64,000 bases of DNA from Pseudomonas viridiflava (GTDB lineage: Bacteria > Pseudomonadota > Gammaproteobacteria > Pseudomonadales > Pseudomonadaceae): the NCBI RefSeq assembly GCF_900582195.1, contig NZ_UTHA01000226.1, forward strand, positions 1 to 64,000. The letters run 5' to 3'. The notes under the pieces were generated by a model. The model had not been told where the DNA came from, did no database searches, and saw only the letters and a list, made by a program, of their open reading frames with translations. This document shows, in pieces, positions 51,423 through 60,197 of the stretch; within the stretch, counting starts at the first letter, position 1, and each line of letters opens with the position of its first letter. Made by a program: the position numbers and the translations under genes.

Positions 51423-51695
51423 ATGACTAATATCAGCAGCCCGGCGCATCTGGACTACGGCCTCGATACCCTGTTCGGGCGTATCACCAAAAGCGTGGAC
51501 TGCCGCGTTGGGCTGGAGGCGGTCGCGGATGATCCGTTTCGCTTTGCCCTGCGTGTGCCGGCACCGCTGCCGGAAGACCTCGACCAGGCGAAGACGGTCG
51601 TGGTTCGGGTGGAAGGCCGGCGACTGCAAGGTACGGTGCGGCTTACAGAGCGACTGGATGATGAGAGCCTGAAACTGGAAGTGGAGCCTGATTAG
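51423..51695 (+). CDS. Small hypothetical protein
   Basis: A 90-residue protein, acidic and without signal or membrane segment (MTNISSPAHLDYGLDTLFG ... SLKLEVEPD). The C-terminal half has alternating hydrophobic strands (TVVVRVEGRRLQGTVRL) that suggest a small beta-rich fold. The ATG is preceded by GGGGGGAAAG. It follows the DUF6555-like gene by 39 bp and is probably co-transcribed. The stop codon lies inside the terminator hairpin. No family was recognised. Confidence 0.65.
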   Translation: MTNISSPAHLDYGLDTLFGRITKSVDCRVGLEAVADDPFRFALRVPAPLPEDLDQAKTVVVRVEGRRLQGTVRLTERLDDESLKLEVEPD

Positions 51696-51708
51696 GCTCC
51701 ACTTTTTT
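51680..51708 (+). terminator. Rho-independent terminator overlapping a stop codon
   Basis: AGTGGAGCCTGATTAGGCTCCACT forms a stem with a TTTTTT tail. The TAG stop of the 90-residue gene is in the loop region, so the ribosome finishes inside the terminator. Confidence 0.9.
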
Positions 51709-51720
51709 ATGCGTCGTTCG

Positions 51721-51885
51721 TCATCCGTGGGCGCATTTACAGCCTTTGGTTGAACACTCTTCGCCACTCTTGTGGTGGTGAGCGCAGGCTTCACAGCAAT
51801 AGTGTTTGCCGTGCACAGCGTAGGAATGGTCGCCTTCCTTGATCGTGCACTTGCAGTTGGGGCAGTCGCATTTTCTATCGGGCAT
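51721..51885 (-). CDS. Metallothionein
   Basis: A 54-residue cysteine-rich metal-binding protein of the cyanobacterial/pseudomonad SmtA/BmtA type. Ten cysteines (residues 6, 8, 11, 13, 30, 31, 34, 44, 49, 51) and several histidines are arranged as CDCPNCKC ... HYCCEACAHHH ... GCKCAHG, able to form a Zn/Cd cluster. The start at 51885 follows AAGGAGT; the longer open frame to 51999 has no ribosome site. It is a single gene converging on the small hypothetical gene. Metal induction would be expected, but no operator was recognised. Confidence 0.94.
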   Translation of the reverse strand: MPDRKCDCPNCKCTIKEGDHSYAVHGKHYCCEACAHHHKSGEECSTKGCKCAHG

Positions 51886-52028
51886 GGGGGCAGACTCCTT
51901 TGGTGGTGGTTGTCTGGGGCTTGAAGGGCAAGCCGTGATAACCAGTGTAGAAGCTGTCGGAGAGATGAACACCTTCGCTCGGCCTGCCGAAGGGGGCAAA
52001 GGATCAAAAGCCGAAGCAAGATCAAAAG

Positions 52029-52168
52029 CCCCTCACCCTAGCCCTCTCCCAGAGGGAGAGGGGACTGACCGAGGTGTTTGGAAGGGCTACGCCGACGTGC
52101 AATACCGCGTTGAACTCAGATTTTGAAATGCCCAAAAATTCGGCTCCCTCTCCCTCGGGAGAGGGTTA
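52029..52168. repeat. Dispersed ~140-bp repeat, truncated (copy B2)
   Basis: It has the same left end and core as B1 (CCTCACCCTAGCCCTC; GCTACGCCGACGTGC; GAACTCAGATTTTGAAA), but the right end stops at GGAGAGGGTTACC and lacks the final GGTGAGGGG. It fills the space between the metallothionein and DMT genes. Confidence 0.85.
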
Positions 52169-52199
52169 CCGCAGCAACGGATATGTACTCAAAATCAAA

Positions 52200-52652
52200 T
52201 CACCCAGCCCGACGCGAACTCCGATACATAAACACCAAAGCCAACCCCAAACACACCATCGCCAAAATCCGACTCGAAGAAAGCTCAATCGCCGGATTCC
52301 CCAACCAGCCAAAATTATCAATCAACATCCCCATCCCCAACTGCCCGACAATCACCGCCACCGTCGCCACAGCCGTCCCCACCACCGGCACCGCCCCGAC
52401 CATCACCATCATGTACACCACGCCAAACAGCGCCCCGGTCAACTGCCACTTCGGCACCTGCAAAAGGCTCACCGCATGCGCCGGCTCAAAAAACAAAATC
52501 AACAGCCCGGTCGACACCGCACCCACAACAAACGTCAGCAAACTACTGCGCAACACCCCGACGCTCTCGCCCAGACGCCCATTGATCGCCGCCTGCACAC
52601 TCAATACCGCACCGGCCAACACCACCACCGCCAACAAAATAACCAGACCCAT
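52200..52652 (-). CDS. DUF606/YdcZ-type DMT transporter subunit (second gene)
   Basis: A 150-residue inner-membrane protein with about five helices, of the DUF606 (YdcZ) branch of the drug/metabolite transporter superfamily. Typical pieces are VQAAINGRLGESVGVLRSSL, FVVGAVSTGLLILF and GQLGMGMLIDNFGWLG. It begins three to six bases after the preceding gene's stop (GTG at 52655 or ATG at 52652). The pair probably forms a heterodimeric transporter, a common arrangement in this family. Substrate unknown. Confidence 0.85.
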   Translation of the reverse strand: MGLVILLAVVVLAGAVLSVQAAINGRLGESVGVLRSSLLTFVVGAVSTGLLILFFEPAHAVSLLQVPKWQLTGALFGVVYMMVMVGAVPVVGTAVATVAVIVGQLGMGMLIDNFGWLGNPAIELSSSRILAMVCLGLALVFMYRSSRRAG

Positions 52653-52655
52653 CAC

Positions 52656-53138
52656 TCACCCCCGCGCAATCAAAACAAGTGCCACCACAATCAACCCCAA
52701 TGCCAGCCAACGCTCGGCGTTGACCTTCTTGCGCGTCGCGCCGAACCAGCCGAAATGGTCAATCAACACACTCTTGCCGACTTGCCCGGACAGAATCGCG
52801 ATCATGGTCATGGCAATGCCGATATGCGGCGTCGCCAGGGTCAACACCACCACGTACATCGGCCCCAAAAAACCGCCAATCAATTGCCAGCGCGGCAGAT
52901 CAGTCAGCGCCGGACCTTTTTGCGGGCCAGCGAACAACAGCAGCAAAAACAGAATCGCCGAGCCCACACCAAAGATGCTCAACGTCGCCCACAGATGTCC
53001 GACCTGCACACCCAACGGCCCGAGCAATCCGGCCTCCACCGACAAACCCATGCCGGCAAGAATCACCAGCGGCAGCAACAACAAGCGCAATCCCGATTTC
53101 GCCGGTGCGCTGACACTCACCTCATCCAACGTCTGCAT
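52656..53138 (-). CDS. DUF606/YdcZ-type DMT transporter subunit (first gene)
   Basis: A 160-residue paralogue of its neighbour: ILAGMGLSVEAGLLGPLGVQ, LWATLSIFGVGSAILFLLLL, GGFLGPMYVVVLTLATPHIG and SGQVGKSVLIDHFGWFGA. The NFGWLG/HFGWFG motif is shared by both subunits, indicating tandem duplication. The N-terminal ~20 residues are an extra polar stretch. It diverges from the LysR gene across 113 bp, so LysR is the likely regulator. Confidence 0.85.
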   Translation of the reverse strand: MQTLDEVSVSAPAKSGLRLLLLPLVILAGMGLSVEAGLLGPLGVQVGHLWATLSIFGVGSAILFLLLLFAGPQKGPALTDLPRWQLIGGFLGPMYVVVLTLATPHIGIAMTMIAILSGQVGKSVLIDHFGWFGATRKKVNAERWLALGLIVVALVLIARG

Positions 53139-53251
53139 AAACAGCTTTCCACCCGAGTAAACGATGGCGCGGATTATCGGCTGGCGCAGCTATGCAATAA
53201 ATGGGAGCATCCGGACAACACTTTTGCGTAATCCGCACAGCAGGACAAACG

Positions 53252-54187
53252 ATGCAGGGGCTAAATGAACTCGGATTCAAGGCGTTAAGGCTATTTGTGG
53301 CCGTACTCGACCACGGCAGCTTCTCCGAAGTGGCCCGCCGCGAAGGCGTGGCGCCCTCTTCGATTTCCCGGCAGATCCAGTTGATGGAGCAAGCGCTGAA
53401 CCAGCAATTGCTCTATCGCCACACCCGCGCCGTGACGCCGACAGAAGCCGGGCGCATGCTCGGTCACCATGCGCGGCTGGTGCTGGTGCAACTGGAAGAA
53501 GCCGAACAGGCGCTGCAGGAGCAGCAAAGCGAACCCACCGGTCTGGTGCGCATCAACGCCCCGGTGGTGTTCGGCCAACGGCATCTGACGCCGTGGCTGG
53601 GTCAATTGTGCGCGCGCTATCCGAAGCTGCAACTGGATATCCAGCAGACCGACCATTACGTTGACCCGTTGCAGGAAGGCGCGGATTTGCTGTTCCGCAT
53701 CGGTGCATTGCACGACTCGAGCATGCAGGCGCGGATTCTGGCCCCGCATCGCTTTCAGGTCGCGGCCAGTCCTGCTTACTTGAAGCGTCACGGTACGCCG
53801 CAAAAACCCGACGATCTGGCACAACACCAATGCCTGGCCTACAAAGGCGCGGCCGGTCAGCAGCGCTGGTTTTTCCGCCGCGATGGCGAGGACTGGACGC
53901 CCTACTCGGTCAAAGGCCCGATCACCGGGAACCACGCCGACACCCTCACCCAAGCCGCCGAACAGGGTTTGGGGCTGGTGATGTTTCCGTCGTGGCTGAT
54001 TGGTGAGGCAGTGCGCGAAGGCACGCTGGTGCCGGTGCTGGGGCAATATCAGGTGTCGAACAGCCTCGAACCGCAGCAGATTGCGGTGTTGTGGCCGGGG
54101 AGCCGCAGGTTATCGGTGAAGGTGCGGACGGTGATTGATTTCTTTGTCGAGTGTTTTGGTGAAGTGCCGTACTGGGATCGTCCCTGA
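53252..54187 (+). CDS. LysR-family transcriptional regulator
   Basis: A 311-residue LysR-type regulator. The winged helix-turn-helix is at about residues 5-65 (LRLFVAVLDHGSFSEVARRE, SSISRQIQLMEQALNQQLLYR, TPTEAGRML) and the effector-binding domain covers about 90-300 (RINAPVVFGQRHLTPWLGQL; GLGLVMFPSWLIGEAV). The ATG at 53252 has AGGAC upstream and puts the DNA-binding domain at the N-terminus. It diverges from the DMT pair, the classical LysR arrangement. Confidence 0.93.
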   Translation: MQGLNELGFKALRLFVAVLDHGSFSEVARREGVAPSSISRQIQLMEQALNQQLLYRHTRAVTPTEAGRMLGHHARLVLVQLEEAEQALQEQQSEPTGLVRINAPVVFGQRHLTPWLGQLCARYPKLQLDIQQTDHYVDPLQEGADLLFRIGALHDSSMQARILAPHRFQVAASPAYLKRHGTPQKPDDLAQHQCLAYKGAAGQQRWFFRRDGEDWTPYSVKGPITGNHADTLTQAAEQGLGLVMFPSWLIGEAVREGTLVPVLGQYQVSNSLEPQQIAVLWPGSRRLSVKVRTVIDFFVECFGEVPYWDRP

Positions 54188-54204
54188 AAGCTGAAAATCA
54201 AAAG

Positions 54205-54383
54205 CCCCTCACCCTAGCCCTCTCCCGGAGGGAGAGGGGACTGACCGTGGTGTCTCGGGTCATCCATCGACCTGAAAGATTCAGTCGATTATGGATTCGG
54301 TAAAGCTGTTTCAGGTCGGCGTAGCTCCATAGCATCCCCCAATCAGTCCCCTCTCCCTCTGGGAGAGGGCTAGGGTGAGGGGC
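54205..54383. repeat. Dispersed ~180-bp repeat (copy B3)
   Basis: Ends match B1 (CCTCACCCTAGCCCTC and GAGAGGGCTAGGGTGAGG), but the core is longer and differs, containing two inverted GACCTGAAA... and TTTCAGGTCGGCG motifs. It lies between the convergent LysR and chemoreceptor genes. Confidence 0.85.
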
Positions 54384-54394
54384 TTTTCAGGCTG

Positions 54395-56077
54395 TCAGAT
54401 ACGGAACTGGCCGACCAGTTTGCCCAATCGCTGCCCCAGCTCCGCCAGACTACGCGACGTCTGCGCCCCCAACTGCGTCTCATCGGCCACGCTATCCACC
54501 GCCACCGCAATCTGATGCACGCTGCGGTTGATCTCTTCCGCCACCGCCGTCTGCTCTTCCGCCGCACTGGCAATCTGCGCGTTCATCGAGTTGATCGTCG
54601 CGATCAGCTCGGCCATGGCATCCAGCGAAGCCCCGGCCTGATTGGCCTGCTGCGAAGTGCCGTCACCCGCCTCACTGGAACGGCGCATCGCCTCGACCGC
54701 CGATTGCGTACCGGCCTGCAAGCGATCGATCATCCCCTGAATTTCCTGGGTGCTGATCTGCGTGCGACTGGCCAACGCCCGCACCTCATCCGCCACCACG
54801 GCAAAGCCACGCCCGGCCTCACCGGCGCGCGCCGCTTCAATCGCTGCGTTCAGTGCCAGCAGGTTGGTCTGCTCGGCAATCGAACGGATCACCCCGAGTA
54901 CGCCGACAATCGAGGTCACGTCTTGTTGCAGGCTGTCGAGCGACACGCCGCTGCTGCGGATGTCATCGACCAGCGCATGGATCTGTTTGATGCTGCCGGC
55001 CACCACACGCTTGGCGCTCTGGCCTTCTTCATCGGTCTGTTGCGCGGCGACGGCGGCGTTCTGCGCGCTCTTCGCCACTTCTTGTGCTGCGGCGGACATT
55101 TCATTGATCGCTGTGGCGACCTGATCAGTCTCGTGGCGCTGACGCTCCATCGCCTGATCGGAACGCTGGGCCTGATCCGACACCTGCGTCACCAGACCGG
55201 TGAGTTGCGTGGTCATTTCGGTGATCTGCCGCACCAGACCATGGATCTTGTCGACGAAGCGGTTGAACGAGCCGGCCAGTTCGCCGAGTTCGTCCTGACT
55301 GGTGATGTTCAGGCGGCGCGTGAGATCGCCCTCACCCGCTGCAATGTCATCGAGGTTGGCCTTCATCAGGGTCAGCGGACGCAAAATGGTATTGGCCAGC
55401 AGCATCCCCGCCGCCGCGATCACCAACAGCACCACCACCGCCACGCCGACGATGCTCAGCACCACGCCTTGCATGCGTTCCTGCACCTGCGCTTCAACCA
55501 GTGCTACTTGCGCTTCGATGCCGTCGAGGTTGACCGACGTACCGACGGCCATGTCCCACTTGGCCAGGTATTCGGTGTAACCGAGCTTCGGCACCAGCAC
55601 CTTGGCATTACCCGGCAACGGCGAGCTGTACTGCAGATAGTGCGTGCCGTCCTTCGCCACGCTCACCAGGCCGCGGTTGACGTAGACGCCATTCGGGTCG
55701 CGATTGTCCTTGAAGCTTTTGCCCACGCCTTCGGGGTCGTTGGCTTTGAACAGGCGCACGGTTTCGGAGTCGTAGCCGAAGAAGTAGCCGTCCTTGCCGT
55801 AGCGAATACCGGAGAGCAGTTTGATCGCCTGGGCGCGTGCCTCGTTGTCACCCGGCGCGGCCGCGTCGTACAGCGGTTTGATCGTGGTCATGGCCACGGC
55901 GACGTAACTTTGCAGGGTGGCTTTGGCATCGCCGAGCAGGCGTTCACGGGTCTGTTCGACCTCTTTGTGCGCCTGTTCCTGGAGGATGAACAGCGTGGTC
56001 AGGCTGATGACCAGCGCAAACAGCAACACCGGAAGAACGGCGAGGGAGAGGACTTTAGCCTTGAGGCTCAGGCGCAT
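54395..56077 (-). CDS. Methyl-accepting chemotaxis protein, single-Cache sensor
   Basis: A 560-residue chemoreceptor. The first membrane helix is at about residues 11-31 (LAVLPVLLFALVISLTTLFI), the periplasmic sCache_2 domain at about 45-190 (GKDGYFFGYDSETVRLF; GKSFKDNRDPNGVYVNRG), the second helix at about 205-230, HAMP at about 232-285 (LRPLTLMKANLDDIAAGEGD) and the signalling domain beyond, with the hairpin tip IAEQTNLLALNAAIEAARAG and GFAVVADEVRALA. sCache_2 receptors often sense small carboxylates; the ligand here is unknown. Confidence 0.94.
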   Translation of the reverse strand: MRLSLKAKVLSLAVLPVLLFALVISLTTLFILQEQAHKEVEQTRERLLGDAKATLQSYVAVAMTTIKPLYDAAAPGDNEARAQAIKLLSGIRYGKDGYFFGYDSETVRLFKANDPEGVGKSFKDNRDPNGVYVNRGLVSVAKDGTHYLQYSSPLPGNAKVLVPKLGYTEYLAKWDMAVGTSVNLDGIEAQVALVEAQVQERMQGVVLSIVGVAVVVLLVIAAAGMLLANTILRPLTLMKANLDDIAAGEGDLTRRLNITSQDELGELAGSFNRFVDKIHGLVRQITEMTTQLTGLVTQVSDQAQRSDQAMERQRHETDQVATAINEMSAAAQEVAKSAQNAAVAAQQTDEEGQSAKRVVAGSIKQIHALVDDIRSSGVSLDSLQQDVTSIVGVLGVIRSIAEQTNLLALNAAIEAARAGEAGRGFAVVADEVRALASRTQISTQEIQGMIDRLQAGTQSAVEAMRRSSEAGDGTSQQANQAGASLDAMAELIATINSMNAQIASAAEEQTAVAEEINRSVHQIAVAVDSVADETQLGAQTSRSLAELGQRLGKLVGQFRI

Positions 56078-56170
56078 TGTGGGAGCTCACTCTTTTGATT
56101 TTATTGGCGTGGTTAAAGGCTTTAACGGCACGCCATCACAAAAGTTGAGCAGAGGGATTACCCCATTCCC

Positions 56171-56261
56171 CTGTGGGAGCGAGCTTGCTCGCGAAGGCGT
56201 CGTGTCAGTCAACCATTAAGTCGCTGATACACCGCTTTCGCGAGCAAGCTCGCTCCCACAG
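56171..56261. repeat. REPIN-type palindrome pair (copy A11)
   Basis: A complete inverted REP pair between the antiporter-family gene and the chemoreceptor gene, both on the minus strand. Confidence 0.9.
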
Positions 56262-56275
56262 GAGATCGGTGGAGT

Positions 56276-57592
56276 TCAGAGAACCATCGCGGCCACCCAG
56301 CCGAACGCCAGCAGCGGCAGGTTGTAGTGCAGGAACGTCGGCACCACGGTGTCCCAGATGTGGTGATGCTGGCCGTCGATGTTCAGGCCGGAGGTCGGCC
56401 CGAGGGTCGAGTCCGAGGCCGGCGAACCGGCATCGCCCAACGCACCAGCGGTGCCGACGATGCAGACAATCGCAATCGGACTGAAGCCCAGTTGCACGCA
56501 CAGCGGCACGAAAATCGCCGCCAGAATCGGCACAGTGGAAAACGACGAGCCGATGCCCATGGTCACCAGCAACCCGACCAGCAGCATCAACAGCGCGCCG
56601 ATGCCCTTGCTGTGATTGATCCACGATGCCGACGACTCGACCAGGGTCTGTACCTCACCGGTGGCCTTCATCACCTCGGCAAACCCGGAGGCAGCGATCA
56701 TGATGAAACCGATCATCGCCATCATTTTCATGCCCTCGGTGAAGAGGTCATCGGTCTCGCGCCATTTCACAATGCCCGACACCGAGAAAATCAGGAAACC
56801 GACCAGCGCCCCGATAATCATCGAGTCCAGCAGCAGTTGCACGATGAACGCTGCGGCAATCGCCACGAGGGCAATCATCAGGCTCAACGGGTTGTACTGC
56901 ACCGCCACTTGCTCGACCTGCTCGATTTTCGCCAAGTCGTACACGCGCCGTTTGCGATACGTGATGAACGCCATTGCCAGGCCGAAGACCATGCCCAGCG
57001 CCGGAATGCCCATGGCATGGGTGACGTTGATGCCACTGATGTCGACGCCGCTGCGCGCAACATTCGCCAACAGGATCTCATTAAGGAAGATGTTGCCGAA
57101 GCCTACCGGCAGGAACATGTACGGCGTGATCAGACCGAACGTCATCACGCAGGCGATCAAGCGACGGTCGAGTTGCAACTTGGTCAGTACATAAAGAAGC
57201 GGCGGCACCAGCAACGGAATAAACGCGATGTGGATCGGCAGGATGTTCTGCGAGGCAATCGCCACCACCCACAGCAGACCGATCAGCAGCCATTTGACGC
57301 TGCCACCGCCGGTCGCATGTTGACGGTCGACCATGGCCAGAGCCTTGTCAGCCAGCGCATGGGCCAGGCCAGACTTGGCAATCGCCACGGCGAAAGCGCC
57401 GAGCAACGCGTAGGACAAAGCCACGGTCGCCCCACCGCCCAGGCCGCTGTTGAAGGCCTTGAGCGTGGCATCGATGCCCAGGCCACCGGTGAGGCCGCCG
57501 ACCAGCGCGCCAACGATCAAGGCGATCACTACGTGCACGCGGGACAGGCTGAGGATCAGCATGACGCCGACTGCCGCTATGACTGCATTCAT
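56276..57592 (-). CDS. Na+/H+ antiporter family protein
   Basis: A 438-residue inner-membrane protein with about 11 helices of the Na+/H+ antiporter family typified by YuiF (PF13726). Landmarks are LILSLSRVHVVIALIVGALV, GLGGGATVALSYALLGAFAV (both near the N-terminus), QNILPIHIAFIPLLVPPLL, LITPYMFLPVGFGNIFLNEI, GSSFSTVPILAAIFVPL and GTAGALGDAGSPASDS. These motifs are also shared with arginine/amino-acid exchangers, so the true substrate is uncertain. The ATG at 57592 is preceded by GAGGTAG. It stands between two chemoreceptor genes but on its own. Confidence 0.86.
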   Translation of the reverse strand: MNAVIAAVGVMLILSLSRVHVVIALIVGALVGGLTGGLGIDATLKAFNSGLGGGATVALSYALLGAFAVAIAKSGLAHALADKALAMVDRQHATGGGSVKWLLIGLLWVVAIASQNILPIHIAFIPLLVPPLLYVLTKLQLDRRLIACVMTFGLITPYMFLPVGFGNIFLNEILLANVARSGVDISGINVTHAMGIPALGMVFGLAMAFITYRKRRVYDLAKIEQVEQVAVQYNPLSLMIALVAIAAAFIVQLLLDSMIIGALVGFLIFSVSGIVKWRETDDLFTEGMKMMAMIGFIMIAASGFAEVMKATGEVQTLVESSASWINHSKGIGALLMLLVGLLVTMGIGSSFSTVPILAAIFVPLCVQLGFSPIAIVCIVGTAGALGDAGSPASDSTLGPTSGLNIDGQHHHIWDTVVPTFLHYNLPLLAFGWVAAMVL

Positions 57593-57843
57593 TTCACTAC
57601 CTCGAAAAACACTGCGGTGGAAAACCGACCGCCAGACAGAATGAGTCCGCCAACGCTTTACCGGCGGATTTGCAAAGAGGGTCTTATTAGAAGGGCGCGC
57701 ACTGTGCCGCAGAGTGGCGGCGGTGTCAAAGCGAGCGCTCCCGGATGCGTCAATCCGCCCTATTGTGTTTCAGGGATAAAGAAAGCCGAAACACGGCCGT
57801 TACAGTGCAAAGTCTCAGATATTTATCGAATAAGGACGTTTCC

Positions 57844-59991
57844 ATGTCGCTCAGACAACTTTCCATCCAATGGAAAATCACCCTGCTCGCCGGCCTGTGC
57901 CTGGCCGGTATCGTGACCCTGTTGGTGGGTCTTTCGCTGTATCGCATGGAGCACAGTTCCGAACTGGTGAAAGCTTCGAGCATGGAAATGCTCACCGAGT
58001 CGGCGCAAGCGCGCATCGAGTCGCAAGGTGAAGTGCAGGCCGCCGGCATTCGCCAGCAGTTCATGGACGCCTATCAGTACGGCCACGGTTTCTCGCGGCA
58101 GGTGCTGTTCCTGCGCGAACAGGCCGAGAAGCGCTTCCTCGATGCCTTCGATCTGCGCGAAGACATGACCCGCCAGGTCAAATCGGCGCTGCAAGCCAAC
58201 CCGGACCTGCTCGGCCTGTCGCTGGTGTTCGAAGCCAACGCACTGGACGGCAAGGACGAACTGTTCGCCGGCCAGGCTGAACTGGGCAGCAATGACAAGG
58301 GCCGTTTCGCCCTGTACTGGTCGCAACCGACCCCGGGCAAAGTCACCTCGATGGCCCTGCCGGAAAGCGACATGGCCGACACCAGCACCGGCCCCAGCGG
58401 TCAAGCGGCCAACGCCTGGTTCACCTGCCCACGCGCTACGCTCAAGCCGTGCGTGATCGAGCCGTATTTCTATGTGATCGACGGACAAAACGTGCTGATG
58501 ACCAGCATCGTCTTCCCGCTGATGGTCAACGGCAAAGTCATCGCCTCGCTGTCGGTCGACATCAACCTCAACAGTCTGCAAGCCATCAGCCAGGACGCGA
58601 GCAAGAAGCTCTATGACGGCCAGACCGCCGTGAGCATCATCAGCCCCGCCGGCCTGCTCGCCGGTTACAGCCCGGATGCCGGCAAGCTCAGCCAGCGTCT
58701 GGACGCGGTGGACAAAACCAGCGGCGCCGAACTGCTGAGCAAACTCGCTTCCAGCACCCATGTGAGCAGCCTGCACAGCAACGGTCAGTTGAAAGTGCTG
58801 TCGCCGTTCCAGCCGATTCCGGGTGGTCCGGCGTGGGGCGTGTTGCTCGATGTGCCGGAGAAAGTCCTGGTCAGCCGCGCCGAAGCGCTCAAGCAGCAAC
58901 TGGATGCCAGCAACACTTCTGGCACGCTGATCGAACTGAGCCTTGGCGTGCTGGCGGCGTTGATCGGCCTGCTCCTGGTGTGGCTGATGGCGCGCAGCGT
59001 GACCAAACCGATCCTCGGCGTGGCGCACATGCTTGAAGACATCGCCAGCGGCGAAGGCGATCTGACCCGCCGCCTGGCCTACGACAAACAGGACGAACTC
59101 GGTCAGTTGGCCGGTTGGTTCAACAAGTTCCTCGACAAGTTGCAGCCGATCATCGCCGAAGTGAAACGCTCGGTGCAGGACGCACGCAACACCGCCGACC
59201 AGTCTTCGGCCATCGCCACCCAGACCAGCGCCGGCATGGAGCAGCAGTACCGTCAGGTCGATCAGGTCGCCACCGCGTCCCATGAAATGAGCGCCACCGC
59301 GCAAGACGTCGCCCGCAGCGCCGCCCAGGCTGCCGAAGCCGCCAAGGACGCCGATCGTGCGACCCGTCAGGGCCTGACCGTGATCGATCGCACCACGGCG
59401 AGCATTGATACCCTCGCTGCCGACATGAGCGCCGCGATGGTGCAGGTCGAAGGACTGGCCGCCAACAGCGAGAAAATCGGCGCAGTGCTGGAAACCATTC
59501 GTGCCATCGCCGAACAGACCAACCTGCTGGCGCTCAACGCCGCCATCGAAGCGGCGCGTGCCGGTGAGGCCGGACGTGGTTTTGCCGTGGTCGCCGATGA
59601 AGTCCGCAACCTTGCTCGCCGCACGCAAGAGTCGGTGGAAGAAACCCGTCAAGTCATAGAGCAACTGCAAACCGGCACGCAGGATGTGGTCGGTTCGATG
59701 GGCAACAGCCATCGTCAGGCTCAGGGCAGTGTCGAACAAGTTGGCCAGGCAGTCACCGCGCTGCGCCAGATCGGCGATGCGGTGACGGTGATCAGCGACA
59801 TGAACCTGCAGATTGCCAGTGCCGCTGAAGAGCAGAGTGCGGTGGCCGAGGAGATCAATAACAACGTGGCGACGATCCGTGATGTAACGGAGTCGTTGTC
59901 CGGGCAGGCGAACGAGTCGGCGCGGGTGAGCCAGTCGCTCAATAGCCTGGCGAATCAGCAGCAGAGTTTGATGGATCAGTTTCGGGTTTGA
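57844..59991 (+). CDS. Methyl-accepting chemotaxis protein, double-Cache sensor
   Basis: A 715-residue chemoreceptor with a large periplasmic region. The first helix is at about residues 10-30 (ITLLAGLCLAGIVTLLVGLS), followed by ~330 residues of dCache-type domain (YFYVIDGQNVLMTSIVFPLM; VIASLSVDINLNSLQ), including two cysteines in TCPRATLKPC. The second helix is near 362-383 (LGVLAALIGLLLVWLMA), then HAMP (GEGDLTRRLAYDKQDELG) and signalling tip IAEQTNLLALNAAIEAARAG. The ATG at 57844 follows AAGGACG; the frame runs 33 codons further upstream with no ribosome site. Ligand unknown; dCache receptors often sense amino acids or organic acids. Confidence 0.94.
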   Translation: MSLRQLSIQWKITLLAGLCLAGIVTLLVGLSLYRMEHSSELVKASSMEMLTESAQARIESQGEVQAAGIRQQFMDAYQYGHGFSRQVLFLREQAEKRFLDAFDLREDMTRQVKSALQANPDLLGLSLVFEANALDGKDELFAGQAELGSNDKGRFALYWSQPTPGKVTSMALPESDMADTSTGPSGQAANAWFTCPRATLKPCVIEPYFYVIDGQNVLMTSIVFPLMVNGKVIASLSVDINLNSLQAISQDASKKLYDGQTAVSIISPAGLLAGYSPDAGKLSQRLDAVDKTSGAELLSKLASSTHVSSLHSNGQLKVLSPFQPIPGGPAWGVLLDVPEKVLVSRAEALKQQLDASNTSGTLIELSLGVLAALIGLLLVWLMARSVTKPILGVAHMLEDIASGEGDLTRRLAYDKQDELGQLAGWFNKFLDKLQPIIAEVKRSVQDARNTADQSSAIATQTSAGMEQQYRQVDQVATASHEMSATAQDVARSAAQAAEAAKDADRATRQGLTVIDRTTASIDTLAADMSAAMVQVEGLAANSEKIGAVLETIRAIAEQTNLLALNAAIEAARAGEAGRGFAVVADEVRNLARRTQESVEETRQVIEQLQTGTQDVVGSMGNSHRQAQGSVEQVGQAVTALRQIGDAVTVISDMNLQIASAAEEQSAVAEEINNNVATIRDVTESLSGQANESARVSQSLNSLANQQQSLMDQFRV

Positions 59992-60021
59992 TTCGCAGGT
60001 TGCGGGGTGTCAGTGGGATTC

Positions 60022-60187
60022 CCCCCTCACCCCAGCCCTCTCCCCCCAAGGGGGGCGAGGGGGAAAGGGAGCCGATCTCCATGTCATTCAAAACCTGAGT
60101 TCGACTCGGTGTTTCAGGTCGGTGTAACTCGAACAGACACCTCGGTCAGTCCCCTCTCCCTCTGGGAGAGGGTTAGGGTGAGGGGCT
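60022..60187. repeat. Dispersed ~165-bp repeat, opposite orientation (copy B4)
   Basis: It carries the same ends as B1 but reads in the opposite direction: AACCTGAGTTCGACTCGG, then TTTCAGGTCGGTGTAACTCG and ACCTCGGTCAGTCCCC. A 10-bp C/G-run (CCCCCCAAGGGGGG) replaces one end hairpin. It lies between the convergent chemoreceptor and histidine kinase genes. Confidence 0.85.
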
Positions 60188-60197
60188 TTTAGAAGGC

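Noticed and set aside
52074..53231. A 385-codon plus-strand frame
   Set aside because: It is antisense to the two DUF606 transporter genes, whose translations show clear membrane helices and family motifs.
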